DNA of 64,000 nucleotides from Synechococcus sp. LA31 (GCF_018502385.1 NZ_CP075523.1:1-64000), one strand, 5' to 3'; counted from the stretch's first letter, positions 1 through 8,588 are shown. Translations and numbers: made by a program. Notes: generated by a model from the letters alone, not told the origin.

Positions 1-1
1 T

Positions 2-403
2 GCCCGAGCGGAAACAGTGGCGGAGAAACCCAGTTTTCGCGGTGCTTGGCGGCATCGGCGCTGCTTGCTGCCGGCCAATTCCTTTTTGGAGAAAGGCCAT
101 CGCATCCAGCGGCGGGATGGAGCGCTGTTCTGGTTGGCGGGCATCTGGGATCGTTGGATCGGTCCCGATGGCAGCGAAGTGGAGAGCTGCTGCGTGCTCA
201 CCTCTCCACCCAATGCCCTGGTGGCGCCACTGCACAACCGCATGCCGGTGGTCCTTCCCGATGGACTGGAGCAGGCCTGGCTGGAAACGAAAGATGGCCC
301 AGGCCTGCGCGCGCTTGAACCCTTGCTGCTGGGTTGGGATGGTGGAGGTTGGTGTGTGGATCCGCCGCCGCGGGCGAACGAGCAGTTGCCACTGTTCGTT
401 TGA
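2..403 (+). CDS. SRAP (YedK/HMCES-type) protein, 5' end outside the window
   Basis: The reading frame is open from the window edge and ends at TGA 401-403, so the N-terminus with the catalytic Cys2 lies upstream. The visible part starts with the conserved segment ARAETVAEKPSFR, followed by RRCLLPANSFLEK, which holds the family's active-site glutamate, and HNRMPVVLP, which holds the catalytic histidine. SRAP proteins form a thiazolidine crosslink to abasic sites in single-stranded DNA and protect them (family knowledge). A GTG at 17 is not the real start, because the SRAP consensus continues upstream of it. About 133 codons are visible. Confidence 0.85.
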   Translation, partial: ARAETVAEKPSFRGAWRHRRCLLPANSFLEKGHRIQRRDGALFWLAGIWDRWIGPDGSEVESCCVLTSPPNALVAPLHNRMPVVLPDGLEQAWLETKDGPGLRALEPLLLGWDGGGWCVDPPPRANEQLPLFV

Positions 404-411
404 TCTTCACA

Positions 412-1185
412 ATGGCTCCAGTTCGGCAGCGCGTGCCCATGCGATCTCGGCTGCAGCGTCGCCGGCACCGTGGTTATGTCGGGCTCCTGATCACCTGTTT
501 GGCTGTGATCACCTGTCTGATGCTGCCCCATGGGTTGCGTCAGCTGGCTGCGATTGGTTACCTCTCCCTGCCCTTGGTGTTGTTGAGCGCGCTCGGCAAT
601 CCCATCGACCAGGGGCGCTGGCCGCAGCTGCGAACTCACATCTACAGACTGCTGGCCTTCACAACCTGGGTTGCGTCGCTGGTTTGGTATCTCACCCCCC
701 TCTCGCAGCAGGGCACGGGTGTGGCGTTGCTGGCGTTATGGGCGCTGCTGGTGCTGTGGAGTTGCGAGCGCTTGATCCGCAATTTGGCCATGGAGCGTTG
801 CATCAATCGCGAGGTGCTGTTAGGTGCCCTGGCGGGTTATTTGTTGCTTGGACTCGCGGCTGGGTTGTTGTTCAGTGGGCTGGAAACGGTGGCGCCCGGA
901 AGCTTTGCGGCTGGTCGGTCTTTGGAGGGCCCTGTGCTGCGCTGGCAGGGAGCCACGCCTGATCCATCGAGCCCCGTGTGGACGGTGGATTTCGTTGAGC
1001 TCAACTATTTCGCCTTCGTCACCCTCACCACCACTGGCTATGGCGACATCCACCCGGTGACGCCGCAGACCCAGATGCTCTGCGTGCTGGTGGCGATCAC
1101 CGGCACGGTGTATCTGGCGATGGTGATGGGTCTGCTGATCAGCCGCTACACCGCCCGCGATGTGGAAGATGATCTCGAAAACTAG
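412..1185 (+). CDS. Two-pore-domain type K+ channel family protein
   Basis: Predicted inner-membrane ion channel of 257 residues. Several hydrophobic segments (about residues 21-60, 78-95, 101-118 and 134-158) precede a pore region with the selectivity filter TTTGYGD at residues 206-212 and a last helix at about 222-245. This is the Ion_trans_2 pattern. No regulatory RCK or cyclic-nucleotide domain follows, since the protein ends 12 residues after the last helix. ATG 412 lies 9 bases after the preceding stop; ATG 439 would also fit. The stop codon overlaps that of convergent ribD on a shared CTAG (1182-1185), leaving no room for a terminator. Ion specificity is inferred from the filter only. 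Confidence 0.8.
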   Translation: MAPVRQRVPMRSRLQRRRHRGYVGLLITCLAVITCLMLPHGLRQLAAIGYLSLPLVLLSALGNPIDQGRWPQLRTHIYRLLAFTTWVASLVWYLTPLSQQGTGVALLALWALLVLWSCERLIRNLAMERCINREVLLGALAGYLLLGLAAGLLFSGLETVAPGSFAAGRSLEGPVLRWQGATPDPSSPVWTVDFVELNYFAFVTLTTTGYGDIHPVTPQTQMLCVLVAITGTVYLAMVMGLLISRYTARDVEDDLEN

Positions 1186-2261
1186 GAGGTGAGCTCCAGG
1201 AGCCAGTCGGCCCCAAAGCGCTGCAACGATTGGGGGTGCCACGGCTCCGCCTGATTCACGCTCACCAGCCCCAGATCTCCCAGGGGGGTGCGGGCTGCAT
1301 GGCCACCGAGAAGTTTGGGGGCCACCATCGCGGCCACCCGTTGCACGCAACCTTGCTGCAGGGCTGCCGCCGCCAGCTCGGGGCCGCACTCCCAGAGCAC
1401 CTGATTGCAGCCGCGTTGCGCCAGCGCTTCCAGCAATGCTTTGGGTTCGCAGTGCCGCAGCGCGAGACGCTCCACGCCCAGATCGTCGAGCAGGTGGCGG
1501 CGAGGGGCTGGTGCCTCAGCGTTATGCACCACCAGAGTGGGTGCCTTGTTCTGGTTCCACAGCTGGGCTCCAGCCGGCAGATCCAGCGATCGGCTGAACA
1601 CCACCCGCAGGGGCTCGGGGTTGCCTTGGCCGCGGCTGGTGAGTTGTGGGTTGTCGGCGCGCACGGTGCCACCCCCCACGATCACGGCATCGCATTGAGC
1701 CCGCAGCCGATGCACCCAGGCGCGGGCCGCAGGGCCGGTGATCCATTGGCTGGAGCCGTTGGGGAGGGCTGTGCGGCCATCGAGGCTCATCGCCCACTTG
1801 AGCAGGCCCAGCGGCCGGCCGTGCTCCACGCGATGGATGAAGGCGCGGTTGAGCTGTTGGGCCTCAGCTGCGCACACACCTTCCTCCACCGCGATGCCAG
1901 CAGCGCACAGCTGGGCGATACCGCTGCCGGCCACGCGAGGATCGGGGTCACGCATCGCCACCACCACCCGCGCCACGCCGGCCGCGATCAGGGCATCGCT
2001 GCAGGGTGGTGTGCGGCCGTGGTGGCAGCAGGGCTCCAGCGACACCACGGCCGTGCCGCCGCGAGCGCGATTGGCGGCCTGGCGCAGGGCGTGTACTTCG
2101 GCATGGGGGGTGCCAGCTCGCTGGTGGAATCCTTCTCCCACCAGCTGGCCGGCAGCATCGAGCACCACACAGCCCACCATTGGATTGGGGCTGGTGCGGC
2201 CGCTGCCGAGGGCGGCCAGCTGCAGCGCTCGCTGCATCCAGGGGCGCCAGCTGGCGCTCAT
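1182..2261 (-). CDS. ribD: Bifunctional riboflavin deaminase/reductase RibD
   Basis: RibD carries out the second and third steps of riboflavin synthesis: deamination of the pyrimidine ring, then NADPH-dependent reduction of the ribosyl side chain. The 359-residue protein has an N-terminal cytidine-deaminase-like zinc domain (HAE at residues 53-55 and PCC at 77-79 with a later Cys 87) and a C-terminal reductase domain beginning near LLKWAMSLDGR. The ATG at 2261 forms an ATGA overlap with the upstream DUF3122 gene, so the two are probably co-transcribed. A much longer open frame extends upstream, but it overlaps that gene and lacks RibD similarity. Length is normal for the family. Confidence 0.95.
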   Translation of the reverse strand: MSASWRPWMQRALQLAALGSGRTSPNPMVGCVVLDAAGQLVGEGFHQRAGTPHAEVHALRQAANRARGGTAVVSLEPCCHHGRTPPCSDALIAAGVARVVVAMRDPDPRVAGSGIAQLCAAGIAVEEGVCAAEAQQLNRAFIHRVEHGRPLGLLKWAMSLDGRTALPNGSSQWITGPAARAWVHRLRAQCDAVIVGGGTVRADNPQLTSRGQGNPEPLRVVFSRSLDLPAGAQLWNQNKAPTLVVHNAEAPAPRRHLLDDLGVERLALRHCEPKALLEALAQRGCNQVLWECGPELAAAALQQGCVQRVAAMVAPKLLGGHAARTPLGDLGLVSVNQAEPWHPQSLQRFGADWLLELTS

Positions 2262-2761
2262 GCCTCGCGCCAGCTGGGCAGACTGCGCCATTCGCCCACC
2301 ACGTAGGGGGGCACGGGCAGTTCCACGAAGACCCCAGGCAGCTCGAGGCGTAGAGGCCGGTTTTGATGCAGATCCGTGAGCAATGGATTGAGATCGAATT
2401 CGGCCGCTGCATCCCGGCCATCGGTCGCCAGCTTGGGGTTGGCCGTGGTGATGTCGGCGAGCTCCCAAGTGCCACGCCCTGAGTGCACGATCAACGAGGT
2501 GGGGTGATCAAGGCGTACCCGGCCGGGGTAGCCCACGATCCGCAGCGTGACCGGCCCGCCGGGAGGACCGGTGCGGTAAGCCACGGCCTGCCAGCTTTGG
2601 TAGTCGAGGTCGCGAAGGCTTTCGAGGCTGCGTACCACCTCTTGGCCGTTTTCATCTGGATGGGCATGCACCTGGGCCCAGGCCGGCTGCAGCGGTGTGA
2701 GCAGCAGCAGCACGGCGGCCACCAGGGTCAACAACCAGCGAGCGCGTGAACCGGATCCCAT
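2258..2761 (-). CDS. DUF3122 family secreted protein
   Basis: Protein of 167 residues with a clear signal peptide: a basic start, a hydrophobic run of about 17 residues, then an AWAQ cleavage site. The mature part starts QVHAHPDENGQ and contains RSLESLRDLDYQSWQAV and VVGEWRSLP near the end, a pattern I recognise as the cyanobacterial DUF3122 family. Function is unknown. The location is inferred as periplasm or thylakoid lumen. ATG 2761 is preferred; an in-frame GTG at 2782 would add seven residues before the signal peptide. It overlaps ribD by four bases, but no link to riboflavin synthesis is known to me. Confidence 0.75.
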   Translation of the reverse strand: MGSGSRARWLLTLVAAVLLLLTPLQPAWAQVHAHPDENGQEVVRSLESLRDLDYQSWQAVAYRTGPPGGPVTLRIVGYPGRVRLDHPTSLIVHSGRGTWELADITTANPKLATDGRDAAAEFDLNPLLTDLHQNRPLRLELPGVFVELPVPPYVVGEWRSLPSWREA

Positions 2762-2802
2762 GGGCCTGTGGAGCTGCCGCACAGCGTATGGGCCGGCGGT
2801 GC

Positions 2803-2923
2803 TCAGTCGTAGTGGCTCCAGAGCCTGAGCACCTTCACCACAGTGGCCTCAGGATCCACGGCGTAGGCCAGCCGATCGCTGAATGTTGATGCGCGGGAGG
2901 GTGAACAGAACGCGCCAGTTCAC
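2803..2923 (-). pseudogene. Degraded YoeB/RelE-type toxin gene
   Basis: The remnant begins at a GTG overlapping the antitoxin stop (GTGA) with MNWRVLFT, a typical start for this toxin family. It jumps directly to RINIQR, a motif from the C-terminal third, then changes frame into RLAYAVDPEATVVKVLRLW, ending SHYD and TGA at 2803-2805. Intact relatives have about 85 residues, so roughly half the gene is missing through an internal deletion and there is a one-base frameshift. It cannot make a functional toxin. Family assignment rests on recalled consensus and not on an alignment run here. Confidence 0.6.
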
Positions 2924-3077
2924 CAGCCAGCGTCCTCGCTCCGTTCCTCCACAGCGGTAGCAAGGCCCTCGAGGATCGACTCCCGCATGTCGGGAATCTC
3001 AACGGGCTGGTGTGATTCGCGCACCTCGTCGATCAGTGCCAGCGACGACGGGCTTCGCTGGCACTGATCGAGCCCAT
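2920..3077 (-). pseudogene. Degraded YefM/Phd-type antitoxin gene
   Basis: An ATG at 3077 opens MGSISASEARRR, the usual YefM N-terminus, but this frame stops quickly. One base out of frame the sequence continues LIDEVRESHQPV, then skips about 30 residues of the expected middle and resumes at EIPDMRESILEGLA, ending at TGA 2920-2922. Both an internal deletion and a frameshift are therefore visible. The toxin remnant follows with the GTGA overlap normal for such operons, so the pair is a decayed TA module between the DUF3122 gene and the GH116 gene. It fills most of the otherwise empty stretch 2783-3129. Confidence 0.6.
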
Positions 3078-3129
3078 GACTGCATGAATCCGTACCGCTA
3101 TTGCTACGGGCGTTGCGCTGGTTTGCGGC

Positions 3130-5640
3130 TCAGTTCCGTTCCGCCCCCGGGATGGGCTGCCAATCGGTGTGGGTGGCCCACACGCCCCAGATCGCCATCG
3201 CTCGCAGGTAGTGGCAGGCGCGGAAGGTGTTCACGGCGGTGATCGCTTCTGGGGTGCGGAACTGCAGCCCGCCTGTGTACACCTGATTCACGACAGCAGA
3301 GGTGATCGCCAGCGCTGTGCCGGTTTCGCCCATCAGGCGGTAATAGCTGGCGATGCCGAAGTTGATCCCTGTCCACACCTCCAGCGGGTGGGTGCCATTT
3401 GGATCCAGGGGGGTGCCATCGCGGCGTAGGCCATTGGCTACGCCAAGCTTGCCGCCTTCAAATTTTTCGAAGCAGGCTTCCTTCACGGCCTTGAGCGTGC
3501 TGCGGCTGTTGGCCTCACTCACCACAGGCTGTAGCCCAAGCAGCCGCGCATAGAAATCACCACACAGCTGATCGGCCATCACCACAGGCGTACCGCTCTC
3601 GGCATCGATGTCGTAGTACTCGCCGTTCCAGAGAAGCTTGTCGAAGTTGCCTCTGGCTTGCTCCAGCCAGGCGCTGAATTCGCGTTGCTCAGCGGAGGTG
3701 TCGAGCCCGGTTTTGAGTTGCAGGGTTTGGGCGATGGCCAGGGCGGCCTCCAGGGCTGCAATCCACAGCGCACCGCAGTAAGCGCTCACCCCTTTCAGGG
3801 GCCAATCGTCAAAGGTTTGATCAGGGGCGCCGCCGTTATCGGGTAGGCCGTCGTCATTGATGTCAAACGTTTTCAGATAACGCAGCGCTTCTACCGCCGA
3901 TGGCCAGCACTCGGCCAGGAAGCGCACGTCTTCTCCGCTAGGTGCCAATTTGTAGGTGCGCCATACCTGCAGCACGTAATCACTGGCCAGGTCTTTCCAC
4001 AGATTGCAATCCTGATAGGCCGTGTAATTGGTGGCATCCCAGGGCATCTCATTCGGCGCCCCCAGATCGTGGGGGGTGGCCCCTTTCACCTTGCGGTCGG
4101 CCTCCACCCGGCCCTTGCCCTGGGTGAAATACCAACCGATCGGCCGCTGGGTGGCATCTGCGGCTGGAATGGCCCGGGCGAAGCTGCGTAGCACCGCCTT
4201 GTCGAGCTCCGGCCACAGCTGTAGCAGTGCCAGCGACCCGTAGAGGCGAACATCGAGGCTTTCGTACCAGGCGTAGTCGAGGCACTCGAGTACGCCGAAA
4301 CGGCCGTGGGGATCCTCAGGCGACGCCGCACTCCAGAGGCTGCCGCCGCTGCAGAGGTCGTAGAGCTCATTGAATAGAGCCATGCGCAAAGGCTCTGGTA
4401 GGTCGCTGCGTTCCAGCACAGGCTGCTGCCAGGCCTCGATTTGCTGCCGCCAGCTGCGCCAGTCGCGCAGGGCTTCAGCCGCGATCGCAGCGGCCTGGTT
4501 GCCACCGCTGCCGAAAAAGTCGGTGTAACGGCGCAGGGCCTGGCTGCCGCTGGCAAAGGCCGTCACCGGCAGATCCCAGCTGATCACCACCGGGATCTCG
4601 ATGCTTTCGCCGGGTGCTAGCTGGCACTGCACCGCCAGAGCTGCACTGAGAGGGTCGTTTTTACCGCTGCGGCGGTCGTTGTTGCTATCAGGGATGGAGC
4701 CATTGGCACTGAAGCTGCTCCACAGCTCGCTGCCATCACCATGGGGATTCCAGCGGCTGCAGCGCTGGATGCGCACGCCAGGCTGCTCGCCGGTGGCGAT
4801 GCACCATTGCCCCTCCCCTTCGACCACTGGTGAGGAGCGGTCTCCCTCCAGCACGACTCCCTTGAGGTTGCCCTCATCCACCCAGTGGTTGCGATGGCCC
4901 TCGGTTTTGCCAATCGCGGGGGCATAGTTGTGCTCCGGGCTGCCGTCGTCGCGGAAGTGCACCTCCGCGGAGGCATCGGTGTTGGTGAACCAGCCTGTGG
5001 TGTTGCGCCAGCTCAGCAGCAACGACAGATCCAACCGTTTGTTGGTGGGATTGCGCAGGGTCCACACGAACACCGCCAGCGGATAGCTGGTGCGCTGGTA
5101 ATCGCCGGGCAGGATCGGGCTGAAGGCCTCGCAGCTCACCTCGGCGTCATAGACGCCTTCGTAGTTAGTCCAGCTGAGCGGATAACGGGCGGCGTAGGTG
5201 CCGCTGCTGCGCTCGGGTGTGCTGGCGGGGTACCAGCTCCAGCTCGGCAGTGGCTCGCCGGCATCGGGGCGGGAGGCATCGTGCTCGGGCTTCACCGCCA
5301 GGGCGTGGGCGCGGCTGCTTTCGCCGTTGCTTTCAAACAGGCCGAACTGGCAATCGGGCAGCACACCAAACCAGTGCTCGCCGCCGTCGAGGTGCCAGAG
5401 ATTGACATTGCCATCAGGCGCCCGGCCGATACACCCTGCTCCGAATCCCCCCAGGGGCATGCCGTGGTTGGGACCGTCGTCGAGGTTGCTGGCGTAGCGA
5501 ACGGTGTAAGGAGCCTGCCAGCCCAGGCCCAGGGGGCGGCTCCAGCTGGCCTGCGGCGGCTGCCAACGGGAGGCGCTCGTGCGGCCCAGCCCCTTGCCGC
5601 GCAGCAGAGATTTCAGGGCAGACAGGCCAAGGCGCGCCAT
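3130..5640 (-). CDS. GH116 family glucosidase (GBA2-like, non-lysosomal glucosylceramidase type)
   Basis: Large 836-residue protein of glycoside hydrolase family 116, whose members cleave beta-glucosides, including glucosylceramide in animals. The N-terminal domain shows GMPLGGFGAGCIGR and LWHLDGGEHWFG. The C-terminal (alpha/alpha)6 domain shows VLECLDYAWYESLDV, where the family's nucleophile glutamate lies, and APDQTFDDWPLKGVSAYCG, where the acid/base aspartate lies. No signal peptide is seen, so it is probably cytoplasmic and could act on glucosylglycerol-type or glycolipid substrates (inference). The start ATG 5640 lies 27 bases after the upstream 83-residue gene. Substrate is not evident from sequence. 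Confidence 0.85.
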   Translation of the reverse strand: MARLGLSALKSLLRGKGLGRTSASRWQPPQASWSRPLGLGWQAPYTVRYASNLDDGPNHGMPLGGFGAGCIGRAPDGNVNLWHLDGGEHWFGVLPDCQFGLFESNGESSRAHALAVKPEHDASRPDAGEPLPSWSWYPASTPERSSGTYAARYPLSWTNYEGVYDAEVSCEAFSPILPGDYQRTSYPLAVFVWTLRNPTNKRLDLSLLLSWRNTTGWFTNTDASAEVHFRDDGSPEHNYAPAIGKTEGHRNHWVDEGNLKGVVLEGDRSSPVVEGEGQWCIATGEQPGVRIQRCSRWNPHGDGSELWSSFSANGSIPDSNNDRRSGKNDPLSAALAVQCQLAPGESIEIPVVISWDLPVTAFASGSQALRRYTDFFGSGGNQAAAIAAEALRDWRSWRQQIEAWQQPVLERSDLPEPLRMALFNELYDLCSGGSLWSAASPEDPHGRFGVLECLDYAWYESLDVRLYGSLALLQLWPELDKAVLRSFARAIPAADATQRPIGWYFTQGKGRVEADRKVKGATPHDLGAPNEMPWDATNYTAYQDCNLWKDLASDYVLQVWRTYKLAPSGEDVRFLAECWPSAVEALRYLKTFDINDDGLPDNGGAPDQTFDDWPLKGVSAYCGALWIAALEAALAIAQTLQLKTGLDTSAEQREFSAWLEQARGNFDKLLWNGEYYDIDAESGTPVVMADQLCGDFYARLLGLQPVVSEANSRSTLKAVKEACFEKFEGGKLGVANGLRRDGTPLDPNGTHPLEVWTGINFGIASYYRLMGETGTALAITSAVVNQVYTGGLQFRTPEAITAVNTFRACHYLRAMAIWGVWATHTDWQPIPGAERN

Positions 5641-5667
5641 GGGGCAGCAGAAGGTGCCGCCAGCTTG

Positions 5668-5919
5668 TCAGAGCTTGCTGGTGGGCGCCTGCACCCCCAC
5701 CTCCTGATCCACCAATGCATCCAGCGTGATGGCTGAGCGCACCATCGCTTGATAGCGCTGCACCACCCGCCGATTGCGCTCCAACCAGCCGGCGGGATTC
5801 CCCTGGGCGGCAGCGAGGCTGCCGGTGTGGTCACCATCGAGCAGGTCGAGGTCGTTCTGCTGCTGGATCAGCGCGAGCAACAGCTCATGGACGCGCTGAC
5901 GGCGATCGGCGTGGGGCAT
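5668..5919 (-). CDS. Conserved-looking hypothetical protein, 83 residues
   Basis: I do not recognise this small protein. It is soluble and mainly helical, with a leucine-rich N-terminal half (HELLLALIQQQNDLDLLDG) and an arginine-rich middle (WLERNRRVVQRYQAMVRSA). It has no signal peptide or cysteines. It begins at ATG 5919, 17 bases after the AI-2E family permease gene and 27 bases before the GH116 gene on the same strand, so it is probably read as part of that run. The tight spacing on both sides and a codon composition like its neighbours support it as real. Confidence 0.6.
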   Translation of the reverse strand: MPHADRRQRVHELLLALIQQQNDLDLLDGDHTGSLAAAQGNPAGWLERNRRVVQRYQAMVRSAITLDALVDQEVGVQAPTSKL

Positions 5920-5936
5920 CGCTGCGAATCAAGACT

Positions 5937-6983
5937 TCAGGGGGCTGCGGGCGGTGTGGTGGCGCCCACCCACAAACGCACAAAGTGATAACCCAGCGAT
6001 AGCAGCACCGGGCCCAGGAACAGCCCGGTTAGCCCGCCTTTGAGCGTGCCCCCCAACACGCCGATCAGGATGACCAACATGGGGATCGGCAGCCCGTGGG
6101 CCATCAGGACAGGCTTCAGGAGGTGCTCCAACAGGGTGGCTGCAATCAGCCAGAGCGTGAGTAGGAGCGCCATCAGCGGGTGCAGCTGACTCCAGGCCAT
6201 CGCCAGGGCCACCAGCACCACAGGCAGTGGGCCGATCTGCATGAGGCAAAGGATCAGGGCCAGCAGGGTGAGCAGACCCGACCAGGGAATCCCAGTTGCC
6301 ATCAAGCCCAGACCGATGAGCATCGATTGCAGAACGGCCACGCCCACCACCCCACGTGACACGTTGCGCACGGTGGTGGCGGTGATCTGCTGCACGGTGA
6401 TTGCATGGTCTGGCGCGAGGCGTTCCAAGAGGCGACGCAGGCGCAGCAGCAAGGCCTCTGAGTGCACGAGCATCAGTGCGGCCACCACCAGGCTCACCAG
6501 CAGCTTGAGAAAACCAAGACCTTGGGCCAGGGTGGTTTCCAGCAGGCGTGTGCCGATGTCGGTGAGCGTGCCGGCATGGGTGCGTACCAGTCCGTGCAGA
6601 TCACCGATCAGGCTGTGCCAGAACGGCTTCAGGGCCGGACCCAACACTGGGATCTCCAGGAGCAGGGCAGGTGGTTGAGGAACTGCCTCCTTCCCTTGGC
6701 GCGCCAGCTCAAGCAGTTCGCTGATGTTGCTGAACAGGGCGGCTGCCAGGCCACCCACCGGGCCCAACATCACGGCCAGGCCTGCTACCACGATCAGCCC
6801 GGCTGCTCCCCAGCGGTTGAGCCGTAAGCGCCGCTGAAGCCAGAGGTGAAGCGGATGGAGAATCACCGCCAGCAATCCCGCCCACAGCAGGATCTCGGCG
6901 AACGGCTGCAGGATCAAGGCGCAAGCCACGCCGAGGCCCACCAGCAGCAGCAGCCGGATCAGGGCATCGATCGACAGCGGCAT
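5937..6983 (-). CDS. AI-2E family (PerM-like) transporter
   Basis: Integral membrane protein of 348 residues with about eight hydrophobic segments. A long central polar loop (about residues 85-150) separates the N-terminal pair from the C-terminal bundle, the layout of the AI-2E/UPF0118 exporter family. Members have been linked to quorum-signal export, Na+/H+ antiport or peptide export, so the substrate cannot be read from the sequence. The start ATG 6983 lies two bases after the grrM stop, so it is almost certainly translated from the grr transcript. A role in exporting or tolerating the modified peptide is an inference from this position only. Confidence 0.85.
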   Translation of the reverse strand: MPLSIDALIRLLLLVGLGVACALILQPFAEILLWAGLLAVILHPLHLWLQRRLRLNRWGAAGLIVVAGLAVMLGPVGGLAAALFSNISELLELARQGKEAVPQPPALLLEIPVLGPALKPFWHSLIGDLHGLVRTHAGTLTDIGTRLLETTLAQGLGFLKLLVSLVVAALMLVHSEALLLRLRRLLERLAPDHAITVQQITATTVRNVSRGVVGVAVLQSMLIGLGLMATGIPWSGLLTLLALILCLMQIGPLPVVLVALAMAWSQLHPLMALLLTLWLIAATLLEHLLKPVLMAHGLPIPMLVILIGVLGGTLKGGLTGLFLGPVLLSLGYHFVRLWVGATTPPAAP

Positions 6984-6984
6984 C

Positions 6985-8178
6985 TCAGTTAGTAGGTGGT
7001 GGTCCTGCTTCGAAGCGATCCAGCAACACCTGAACCGGGATCTGGGTGCGGAAGCGGCAAGCGCTGGTTTCGCTGCAGTTGAGGGTGCCGTGCTCCCAAA
7101 ACTTGTTGCTGCCCATGCCGCCGCCGCAGAGGCCGTAGTAATCGCATCCGCTCTGGCAGTTGGCCATGCCGGAGGTCACATCGCCCCAGAGCTGCTGAAA
7201 GCGGGGACTCATGGCCGCTTCCAGAAGGCTGGTGTCGCGGATGTTGCCCAGGTTGAAGCTGCCGTAGCGATCACTGCTCACCGAGAGCAGCTCGGGATCA
7301 AAGGTGGAGAAATTGCCCTGCCAATCCACGCTGAGGATGGAGTAGGGCCGGTTGAGTTCGTTCTGATTGAGGCGGCGGTTGCGCTGGATCAGATCGATCA
7401 CCTGCTGAAACTCCCGCAGCATCAGGCGATGCCCATCGGCTTCACTCAGCTCCCAGAAGCGGCTGAGGAACTGCCGGTAGCGCTCCTCCTGCTCCCGGCC
7501 CTGCATGGAAGAGCTGGTGTGCACACCCTCTTGCTCCTCCACGTTGAACCCCACCGCCTCGATGTTGTTGTCGCGGAAAAAGCGATACATCGCCTCCGGT
7601 TGCTCCATGGCGGCAGCGGTCACCACCGCGATCACATGGCAGGGGATGCCATGGCGCTGCAAGGCCTCGATGCCCCGCATGGTGAGGTGATGGGAAGGGT
7701 TGCCGTTGCGAAAGCGGCGATGGGCGTCATGAATGGCGGCCGGCCCATCCACGCTCACCCCCACCACGATGCGGTTGCGCTGGAAACAGTCGCACCAGGC
7801 GTCGTTGATCAGTGTGCCGTTGGTCTGCACATGCTGTTCAACCACGACCTGGCCGTCGGCAAACTCCCGCACACAGCGCTCGATGATCGCTGTGGCTTCG
7901 TCGTAGTAACTGAAGGGGAGGGTGAGCGGCTCACCGGCATGCCACACCAACGAAAGTTGAGGCCCGCAGAAGGGACTCTCCAGGATGCGCTGCAGCAGCA
8001 GCGGTAGCAGCTCCAGATCAAACACCCGCCGCTTCTGCCGGTCGGGCAGATAGCAGTAGTCGCAGTCGAGGTTGCAGAGGGAGGTGGACTGCACCACCAC
8101 CAGGCCGATCGGCCCGAACCGGCTCAGATCGAGATCTGTAAGCGCTGAGCCGGCCGGCGTGACCTCGCTGCTGATCAC
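6985..8178 (-). CDS. grrM: Radical SAM/SPASM cyclophane peptide maturase GrrM
   Basis: 397-residue radical SAM enzyme. The CX3CX2C cluster site is C35-C39-C42 (CNLDCDYCY). A C-terminal SPASM domain with Cys 341, 345, 351, 368 and 374 binds auxiliary iron-sulfur clusters. GrrM enzymes link an aromatic side chain to the Asn two residues on, forming three-residue cyclophanes in the partner GrrA (family knowledge). The GTG start at 8178 overlaps the grrA stop as GTGA, so precursor and enzyme are translationally coupled. The product is probably cytosolic and acts on GrrA before export. Length and motif order are normal for the family. Confidence 0.9.
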   Translation of the reverse strand: MISSEVTPAGSALTDLDLSRFGPIGLVVVQSTSLCNLDCDYCYLPDRQKRRVFDLELLPLLLQRILESPFCGPQLSLVWHAGEPLTLPFSYYDEATAIIERCVREFADGQVVVEQHVQTNGTLINDAWCDCFQRNRIVVGVSVDGPAAIHDAHRRFRNGNPSHHLTMRGIEALQRHGIPCHVIAVVTAAAMEQPEAMYRFFRDNNIEAVGFNVEEQEGVHTSSSMQGREQEERYRQFLSRFWELSEADGHRLMLREFQQVIDLIQRNRRLNQNELNRPYSILSVDWQGNFSTFDPELLSVSSDRYGSFNLGNIRDTSLLEAAMSPRFQQLWGDVTSGMANCQSGCDYYGLCGGGMGSNKFWEHGTLNCSETSACRFRTQIPVQVLLDRFEAGPPPTN

Positions 8179-8549
8179 CAGTTAACGAAGCTGCCGGGCA
8201 GCACGTTGCCCCAGCCGCCATTGCCCCATCCACCATTGGGCCAGCCGAGATTGACGTTGATGCCACCACCGCCGCCGTAGTAGCGGCCGCCGTTACCCCA
8301 ACGACCACCGCCGCCACGGCCAGCATTGCCCCAATTGTGGCCGCCGCCGTTGCCCCAATAACGGGCTACGAGTTCGCCATTGACCGCACTGAGCTGGGGT
8401 TGCCAGGCGCCATCGCGTAGGGCCTGGATGCGGCTTTCCAGTGGATTGCTCAGATCAGGAGCTTGATACACCGCAGCTTGAGCCGTTTCGGTGAAGACGG
8501 CTGCTGCTGCGGTGAGGGTGAGCAGCTGCAGAAGGGAACGGGGTGCCAT
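8175..8549 (-). CDS. grrA: GrrA-type precursor of a cyclophane-containing peptide
   Basis: 124-residue precursor with a signal-like N-terminus (hydrophobic to about residue 22, then TAQAA), a leader of about 40 residues and a Gly/Asn/Trp-rich core from residue 64. The core holds seven aromatic-X-Asn motifs: W65-N67, W73-N75, W84-N86, W103-N105, W108-N110, W113-N115 and F121-N123. These are the expected sites for GrrM crosslinks. The Gly-Arg-Arg repeats that gave the family its name are nearly absent, and Gly-Asn replaces them. It sits between grrP and grrM. The mature product's role is unknown; a secreted, glycine-rich structural or antimicrobial peptide is conceivable (inference). Confidence 0.88.
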   Translation of the reverse strand: MAPRSLLQLLTLTAAAAVFTETAQAAVYQAPDLSNPLESRIQALRDGAWQPQLSAVNGELVARYWGNGGGHNWGNAGRGGGGRWGNGGRYYGGGGGINVNLGWPNGGWGNGGWGNVLPGSFVNW

Positions 8550-8588
8550 GACGTTGAGGCGTGCGGTGATCAGGAGAGGGGGAAACGA

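Noticed and set aside
42..962. Long open frame in a second frame across the SRAP and channel genes
   Set aside because: It is a GC-rich shadow: Trp/Cys/Arg-rich, without domain character, crossing two well supported genes.
1230..2306. Plus-strand open frame of 358 codons opposite ribD
   Set aside because: His/Gln-rich antisense composition typical of shadows in high-GC genes; ribD motifs are intact on the other strand.
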